A stretch of 64,000 bases of DNA from Calditrichota bacterium (GTDB lineage Bacteria > Electryoneota > RPQS01): contig JACJWA010000001.1 of the NCBI GenBank assembly GCA_020637395.1, positions 682,001 through 746,000 of the forward strand, read 5' to 3'. Below are positions 59,490-64,000 of the stretch, piece after piece; the first letter of the stretch is position 1, and the number at the start of each line of letters is the position of its first letter. The position numbers and the translations under genes are program-made. Under the pieces are notes generated by a model. It worked only from the letters and a program-made list of their open reading frames with translations, had not been told where the DNA came from and did no database searches.

Positions 59490-60701
59490 ATGTTCGATAC
59501 AGGTAATACCGGATTCATGTTGGTGGCCACAAGCCTGGTCATGCTGATGACGCCGGGTCTGGCCTTCTTCTACGGCGGACTGGTCAGCCGCCGCAATACT
59601 CTGGCCATCATGATTCAGAGTTTCGTCTCGATGGGTGTGACGACGATTGTCTGGTGGGCCGTTGGATACTCGCTATGTTTCTCGGGCGGCGAAGGTGGGA
59701 TCATTGGTAATCTGGACATGGCCTTCCTGCGCGGCGTGGATCTTAACACGGCATGCCCTGCCAACCCGACGATTCCGCTGTTCGTGTTCTTTGCCTACCA
59801 GATGATGTTTGCCATCATCACTCCGGCCCTGATCACTGGTGCGTTTGCGAATCGCATTCGCTTTGCCGCTTACCTGATCTTCCTGGTCGCGTGGCTGCTT
59901 CTGGTCTACTGTCCGTTCGTTCACATGGTCTGGGGCGGCGGTTTGCTGCAGAAGTGGGGAGTCCTGGACTTCGCGGGCGGCATTGTCGTGCATAACATTG
60001 CAGGTATGGCCGCGCTTGCTTCCGTGCTCTACGTGGGCCGTCGAAAAGTTGTTGAGAACGTTCCTCACAGCATTCCGCTGGTTGCACTCGGCACGGGATT
60101 GCTCTGGTTCGGATGGTACGGCTTTAATGCCGGGAGCGAGCTTAAAGTAGACTCAATTACGGGTCTGGCGTTCCTGAACACAGATATCGCCGCATCCTTT
60201 GCCGGAATTGTCTGGCTGCTGCTCGCCTGGACACTTGAGAGAAAACCCAAATTCGTCGGACTGTTGACCGGCGCCGTCGCGGGTCTCGCAACCATCACGC
60301 CTGCCGCGGGCTTCGTTTCGCCCACCAGCTCCGTTATCATCGGATGTGCCGCAGGCGTGGTTTGCTACTATGCGGTTTCGCTGAAGAACAAACTGCAGTG
60401 GGATGACGCGCTGGATGTTTGGGGCGTGCACGGTGTCGGAGGATTGCTCGGTATTGTCATGCTGGGCATGCTGGGCAGCACCGCCGTCAACCCCGCCGGA
60501 GCAAACGGTCTCTTCTTCGGCGGCGGAGACTTCTTCTTCAAACAACTCGTGACGATCGTTGTGTCGTCCATCTATGCGTTCTTCTTCACCTATGTCATGC
60601 TTGTGATCATCAATAAGGTCACTCCGGTCAAGACTACACAGGAAGAAGAAGTCGCCGGACTGGACATGACGCTGCATGGTGAAGAAGCGTACGAACGCTA
60701 A
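59490..60701 (+). CDS. amt: Ammonium transporter Amt
   Basis: An 11-helix ammonium channel of 403 aa. The pore twin histidines are His168 (GGIVVHNIAGM) and His314 (VWGVHGVGGLLG); His168 has the same number as in E. coli AmtB. Signature segments include TPGLAFFYGGLVSRRN and FGWYGFNAGSEL. A good Shine-Dalgarno, AGGAG, lies before ATG 59490. No glnK/PII gene is next to it; a porin gene is. Regulation in the 114-bp gap is not obvious, and a sigma54 site was rejected. Confidence 0.96.
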   Translation: MFDTGNTGFMLVATSLVMLMTPGLAFFYGGLVSRRNTLAIMIQSFVSMGVTTIVWWAVGYSLCFSGGEGGIIGNLDMAFLRGVDLNTACPANPTIPLFVFFAYQMMFAIITPALITGAFANRIRFAAYLIFLVAWLLLVYCPFVHMVWGGGLLQKWGVLDFAGGIVVHNIAGMAALASVLYVGRRKVVENVPHSIPLVALGTGLLWFGWYGFNAGSELKVDSITGLAFLNTDIAASFAGIVWLLLAWTLERKPKFVGLLTGAVAGLATITPAAGFVSPTSSVIIGCAAGVVCYYAVSLKNKLQWDDALDVWGVHGVGGLLGIVMLGMLGSTAVNPAGANGLFFGGGDFFFKQLVTIVVSSIYAFFFTYVMLVIINKVTPVKTTQEEEVAGLDMTLHGEEAYER

Positions 60702-60728
60702 GCAACTAATCATTTCGTGAGGAACTAA

Positions 60729-61766
60729 ATGAGAAAGATTTTGGTCGTATTCTGCATCCTGTCTGCGTCCGCGCTCTTTGCGCAGGAATTGCCTTTCATT
60801 AATGTGTCCGGTTTCGTGGACGGCGCCTACTTCCACGACGGAAATGCCAATCCCGATTCCGGCGAGTTCAGCGCGTTCAGTCTCGATCAAGTTGAAGTGG
60901 ATTTGTCAAAGCAACTCGGTGAACGAGGCTTCGTGCGCGCCGATATCGAATACTTGAACGGCGCCGATCCCATGAACGCCATTGACTATCTCGAGCAGGG
61001 CTACATGCAGTACAACGTGCCCATCGAAGAGAAGACGCTCGAAGTAATGTTCGGCAAGTTTAATGCGCCGATCGGCTTTGAATTGCTCGACGCGCCCGAC
61101 ATGTATCAATATTCGCACTCAGAAGTCTTCACCTACGGACTTCCAACGAATCTGACGGGACTCAAAGGCTACATGAGTTTCTGCGAGCGAATTGACGCGC
61201 ATCTTTATATCGTCAACGGTTGGGATAACAACTCTGAAGACAATGACGCCTTGACCTTCGGCGGACGACTCGGTTTGAAACCTGTTGAGAAACTCGCGCT
61301 CGGCCTTTCAGCTATCACTGGCGGCGAAACTCCAGGCAAAGGTCCCAAGAATCGCACGGTCATTGACGTGGATGTGACTGCAAATGTGACTGAAGACTTG
61401 CTGCTCGGCGGGGAATTGAACATCGGTTCGGAGTCTGAAGCCGCGATGATCGGCGGCGAGGTCAAGGACGCGAGCTGGATGGGCTTCCTGGCCATGGGGC
61501 ACTATGACTTCAACGAAACGTTTGGCTTGACGGGCAGACTCGGGTCGTTCTCTGACGACATGGGCATTCGCACAGGTCTTCCTTCCGATAAGGACTTGAC
61601 CTATACCAGTATCACGATTGCCCCGACTGTGAGTCTGGGTGAAAAGATGGGTTGCTTGCTCGAGATTCGTATGGACTCGGCGAACGAAGAAATCTGGCTC
61701 GACTCCGACGGCAAAGCCACGGATGCGCGGACCACTTTCGCCTTCGAAGTGACCTACGGCTTCTAA
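60729..61766 (+). CDS. Outer-membrane porin-like beta-barrel protein
   Basis: A 345 aa outer-membrane protein with signal peptide MRKILVVFCILSASALFA. Alternating hydrophobic strands (VSGFVDGAYFHDG, FVRADIEYLNG, LEVMFGKFNAPIGFEL, WMGFLAMGHYDFN) and a terminal Phe (FAFEVTYGF) mark a beta-barrel. The best match by layout is the BBP2-type porin family. It lies 27 bp after amt with a GAGG Shine-Dalgarno, a pairing that is common in FCB bacteria, and may admit ammonium or other small solutes. Confidence 0.83.
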   Translation: MRKILVVFCILSASALFAQELPFINVSGFVDGAYFHDGNANPDSGEFSAFSLDQVEVDLSKQLGERGFVRADIEYLNGADPMNAIDYLEQGYMQYNVPIEEKTLEVMFGKFNAPIGFELLDAPDMYQYSHSEVFTYGLPTNLTGLKGYMSFCERIDAHLYIVNGWDNNSEDNDALTFGGRLGLKPVEKLALGLSAITGGETPGKGPKNRTVIDVDVTANVTEDLLLGGELNIGSESEAAMIGGEVKDASWMGFLAMGHYDFNETFGLTGRLGSFSDDMGIRTGLPSDKDLTYTSITIAPTVSLGEKMGCLLEIRMDSANEEIWLDSDGKATDARTTFAFEVTYGF

Positions 61767-61792
61767 GCACTCGTCAGGCGCGGTTTGTGCTG

Positions 61793-61820
61793 ACGCGGCG
61801 GCTCTAAGGGGCCGCCGCGT
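61793..61820 (+). terminator. Intrinsic terminator after the porin gene
   Basis: ACGCGGCGGC (61793-61802) pairs with GCCGCCGCGT (61811-61820) around TCTAAGGG, followed by TTGCTTTTG. It closes the amt-porin unit. Confidence 0.85.
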
Positions 61821-61874
61821 TGCTTTTGTCGGAAGTTACGTGTATCCTTTGGAATTCAACACTCTCTCTTCCTG

Positions 61875-62780
61875 ATGACTTCTCTTCCGCACCTGGGCGA
61901 ACTGCTTGCTCTGACCACCGCGATGCTGTGGGCCGTGGCCGTGATCTTGTTCAAGAAGAGCGGCGAAACGGTGCATCCCGTCGCGCTGAATCTCTTCAAG
62001 AGCACGGTGAGCGGTATGTTGATTCTCTCGACGTACTTGTTGATCGAAGGAACGCCGACGGTCGAGATGCCGCGCTGGGATCTTCTGCTCTTGTTTGCCA
62101 GCGGTGCCATCGGAATCGGCGCGGCGGATACGCTGTTCTTCATGATGCTGAACTGGCTCGGTGCGGCGTTGACTTCAATCGTGGATTGTCTCTACAGTCC
62201 GACGGTGATTCTGGCGTCCGTGATTTGGCTCGGAGAATCGCTCAGTCTGATCCAACTCTTCGGTGTGCTCTTGATTGTGTCGGCGGTGCTGGAAGCGGTG
62301 TGGGTACCGAGGAAAAAGGCGCCTGACGATGCCGAAAAGGCCAAGGGGAATCTTGTCGGAGTGTTGTGGGGAGTGACGGCGATGCTGTGCATGGGCATCA
62401 GCATTGTCATCATGAAGCCGCTACTGGATAAATACTCACTCTTGTGGGTGATCGAAATGCGGCAGATCGGCGGCGTCGCGGCGATCCTGATCACACTTGG
62501 ACTGATGCGAAACCGGCGGGAGATCTTGAAGTCGCTGCTGATTCGGAGAGGGTGGGGGTGGACGCTCGGCGGGACGTTTATCGGGCAGTATCTCGCTCTG
62601 ATGGCCTGGGTTGCGGGAATCAAATACACGCAGGCGTCGCAGGCCTCCGCGATCAATCAGACGAGCAACATCTTCGTCTTCGTTCTGGCCGGACTCCTCC
62701 TAAAGGAGCGGCTAACGAAAAAGCGCATCATCGGCATCGTGCTCGCCGTGATCGGAGTTTATCTGGTGACGTTCGGGTAG
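61875..62780 (+). CDS. EamA-family drug/metabolite transporter
   Basis: A 301 aa membrane protein with ten hydrophobic segments in two EamA repeats. The first half has LLALTTAMLWAVAVILFKKSG and SIVDCLYSPTVILASVIWLGESLS; the second has GVLWGVTAMLCMGISIVIMKP and ASQASAINQTSNIFVFVLAGLLLKERLTKK. The substrate cannot be told from the sequence. It starts at ATG 61875, about 55 bp after the porin terminator. Confidence 0.88.
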   Translation: MTSLPHLGELLALTTAMLWAVAVILFKKSGETVHPVALNLFKSTVSGMLILSTYLLIEGTPTVEMPRWDLLLLFASGAIGIGAADTLFFMMLNWLGAALTSIVDCLYSPTVILASVIWLGESLSLIQLFGVLLIVSAVLEAVWVPRKKAPDDAEKAKGNLVGVLWGVTAMLCMGISIVIMKPLLDKYSLLWVIEMRQIGGVAAILITLGLMRNRREILKSLLIRRGWGWTLGGTFIGQYLALMAWVAGIKYTQASQASAINQTSNIFVFVLAGLLLKERLTKKRIIGIVLAVIGVYLVTFG

Positions 62781-62791
62781 AGGGCGGAGAA

Positions 62792-62830
62792 GGGGATGGG
62801 GGATGGGGGATGAGGGATGAGGGGATGGGG
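62792..62830. repeat. G-rich tandem repeat with G-quadruplex potential
   Basis: Six runs of three or more G separated by AT or ATGA, a tandem GGGGAT-like array on the plus strand, 11 bp after the EamA stop. It meets the four-run G-quadruplex pattern. It may also be slippage-prone. Confidence 0.6.
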
Positions 62831-62892
62831 CCGCTGTATAGTGGTCTCGTTTTGGGCTTCGGGGCCTACTTGAGGACGTGTCATCACGGCAA

Positions 62893-62912
62893 GTGCGTCG
62901 CCTGCGACGCAC
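62893..62912. repeat. Short perfect hairpin
   Basis: GTGCGTCGC and GCGACGCAC form a 9-bp stem with a 2-nt loop, the same stem-loop geometry as the hairpin repeats elsewhere in the window but a different sequence. I see no gene from 62781 to 63034. Confidence 0.5.
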
Positions 62913-62970
62913 CTGTGCGCTTCAGGCCAGACACAGATGATCAGTCCGCTGGGTTCCTCTGCGTACAGGT

Positions 62971-62998
62971 TTGCTACAATCTGTATGCAATATACAAT
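62971..62998 (+). promoter_or_regulatory. Predicted promoter for the accessory tail genes
   Basis: TTGCTA (62971-62976), 16-bp spacer, TACAAT (62993-62998). It lies where the DNA turns A/T-rich and would start transcription near 63005, upstream of the small ORF and the HD gene. Confidence 0.35.
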
Positions 62999-63034
62999 AT
63001 TTTGAGCCTCTTCTCAAGAGGGTGTGGGGGATTT

Positions 63035-63252
63035 GTGGAACTGGTAAACGGAAGTTCAATAAATATTTGCCGAAAGGGAGGGGAAATTTGGGAGGCGGGG
63101 GTGCTCTTTGATAGTTCTGGGAACTTGACAAAGCGATGTTTAGTTGGTACATTTGAACAAATGTTCTACGTTAGTAATTCAAGATATGTATAACCTGTTG
63201 ATAAAATTGAGGCGATTTCCGATATTGTTTGTGATCTGCTGAAAACTCTATA
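63035..63252 (+). pseudogene. Small ORF with an in-frame stop, unknown function
   Basis: From GTG 63035 the frame encodes VELVNGSSINICRKGGEIW and EAGVLFDSSGNLTKRCLVG, then reaches TAA at 63191-63193. The same frame continues PVDKIEAISDIVCDLLKTL to a stop at 63252, 3 bp before the HD gene. The sensible residues past the stop, together with the spacing, suggest a gene broken by a nonsense change; a chance reading is possible. I do not recognise it. A weak promoter is at 62971. Confidence 0.35.
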
Positions 63253-63255
63253 ACT

Positions 63256-63879
63256 ATGAGCAAAACAAAACACGAAGTACGCGATCCGATTCATTCTTTT
63301 GTGTATTACGATAATCGCGAGAGAGGAATAATTGATTCGTGGCCATTTCAAAGGCTAAGAGACATTCATCAACTCGGTCTTGCGCACTTTGTATATCCCA
63401 GCGCACGACACACTAGGTTTGAGCATTCGCTTGGTGTTATGCATCTTGCGGAAAGAATCTTTCTTAGTATTACTGATGGTTCCAATCTGCGTTCCGAAGT
63501 AAAAGATCAATTCTCCGACGAACTAAAAGACTCGCACTCACGGGGGTACTGGCGTGATGCCGTCAGGTTGGCTGCTTTGTGCCATGACATCGGACACTTG
63601 CCGTTTTCACACACAGCAGAGAAAGAAGTGTTGAAAGATGGGGAAGATCACGAAACTATCTCAAAGAAGTTAATCGAGCATGAGTATGTTTCTCAACACT
63701 TGAGAAAAGCACCTACAGTTGATCCAATGCATGTGGTCAAACTTGCTTTGGGTCCAGAAAAGGCGAAAAAAAAGTTTGGGATTGAACTTACTGAGTGGGA
63801 GTCACTACTTTCGGAGATAATAGTTGGTGATGCTTTGGACTGCACCCCAAATATTGGAGTCGGTATCCAATTAGTTTAG
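63256..63879 (+). pseudogene. HD-domain phosphohydrolase cut short by an insertion sequence
   Basis: The N-terminal half of a SAMHD1/YdhJ-like HD phosphohydrolase. It begins MSKTKHEVRDPIHSFVYY and WPFQRLRDIHQLGLAHFVYP, then HTRFEHSLGVMHLAERI and AALCHDIGHLPFSHTAEKEV, which supply the metal-binding His and HD residues. At residue 193 (SEIIVGDA) the family sequence stops and the last 14 residues come from the IS end, so the catalytic core is incomplete and the protein is about half of the usual length of 400. A/T-rich codon use differs from the rest of the window. Confidence 0.8.
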
Positions 63880-64000
63880 GCGGCGTTTTGGGTTTGATTG
63901 TATTGAAGTTCGAACTCGGCGGGCGGGGTGTAGCCGAGAGCCGAGTGTAATCGTTCTGAGTTGTAAACCTGTTCGATAAACCGTCCGATCTGCCTCCGTG
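63836..64000 (-). mobile_element. Right end of an IS3-family element (IS150-group-like)
   Basis: The terminus starts at about 63836 with TGGACTGCACCCC, similar to IS150-type inverted repeats as I recall them, and reads into transposase coding sequence on the minus strand. Only one end is in the window, so the size and the target duplication cannot be seen. It interrupts the HD gene. Confidence 0.75.
63876..64000 (-). CDS. IS3-family transposase, C-terminal end
   Basis: The last 41 residues of a DDE transposase OrfB on the minus strand, with the stop TAA at 63878-63876. The segment IEQVYNSERLHSALGY followed by TPPAEFE is the IS3-family C-terminal signature, found just after the catalytic Glu. 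The rest of the enzyme is beyond base 64000. Confidence 0.9.
   Translation of the reverse strand, partial: RRQIGRFIEQVYNSERLHSALGYTPPAEFELQYNQTQNAA

Noticed and set aside
62444..63193. Long frame overlapping the end of the EamA gene
   Set aside because: Its first half is the transporter in another frame and its middle is the G-rich repeat; only the last part was kept as a possible broken gene.

Overview
The window is a bacterial chromosome segment, moderately GC-rich by eye, about 95% coding, with short gaps and many 1-37 bp gene overlaps. Several genes point to the FCB superphylum (Bacteroidetes, Chlorobi and related candidate phyla): a secreted beta-propeller protein with a FlgD-like C-terminal tail, a GWxTD-domain protein, an ATP synthase subunit a with a long His-rich N-terminal extension, an AURKAIP1/COX24-type mini ribosomal protein, and many starts without a Shine-Dalgarno sequence. 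I cannot name the phylum from sequence alone.

Layout. 1-4.9 kb (minus strand): ileS (its 3' end lies outside the window), purine nucleoside phosphorylase and a YggS-type PLP protein. From 5.2 kb on, everything except the last 125 bases is on the plus strand. 5.2-11.5 kb: LysM transglycosylase, HU-like protein, mini ribosomal protein, xseA-xseB-nadK-ftsY-ribH. 11.5-26.4 kb: propeller protein, recN, murA, dnaE, rimO, GWxTD protein, LD-carboxypeptidase, purN, purH, a small unknown. 26.4-34 kb: the rod-shape cluster mreBCD-mrdA-rodA followed by an M23 peptidase and a rhomboid protease. 34-43 kb: valS, DUF4139 protein, recG, parA-parB, rlmB. 43-55.4 kb: M23 peptidase, bactofilin and an F-type ATP synthase cluster in the order atpZ-like, small membrane protein, atpB, E, F, H, A, [GT87-like], G, [methyltransferase-like, NYN, HEAT], D, C, ending at a strong terminator. 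55.5-62.8 kb: a large secreted helical protein, a two-component pair, amt with an outer-membrane porin, and an EamA transporter. 62.8-64 kb: an accessory, more AT-rich tail with a broken small ORF, an HD-domain phosphohydrolase cut by an insertion sequence, and the end of an IS3-family element.

The most unusual signal is a family of about 14 intergenic hairpin repeats (arms GCAGGGTCT and AGACCCTGC around a 2-nt loop, flanked by CCCCGA and CGGAATCTG). Most lie in or beside the ATP synthase cluster, in nearly every gap that is not a tight junction, and one supplies the stop codon of the embedded GT87-like gene. Paired changes preserve the stem in one copy, which suggests it works as RNA or cruciform structure. 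The second unusual point is the ATP synthase operon, which is split by four genes that are not ATP synthase subunits.
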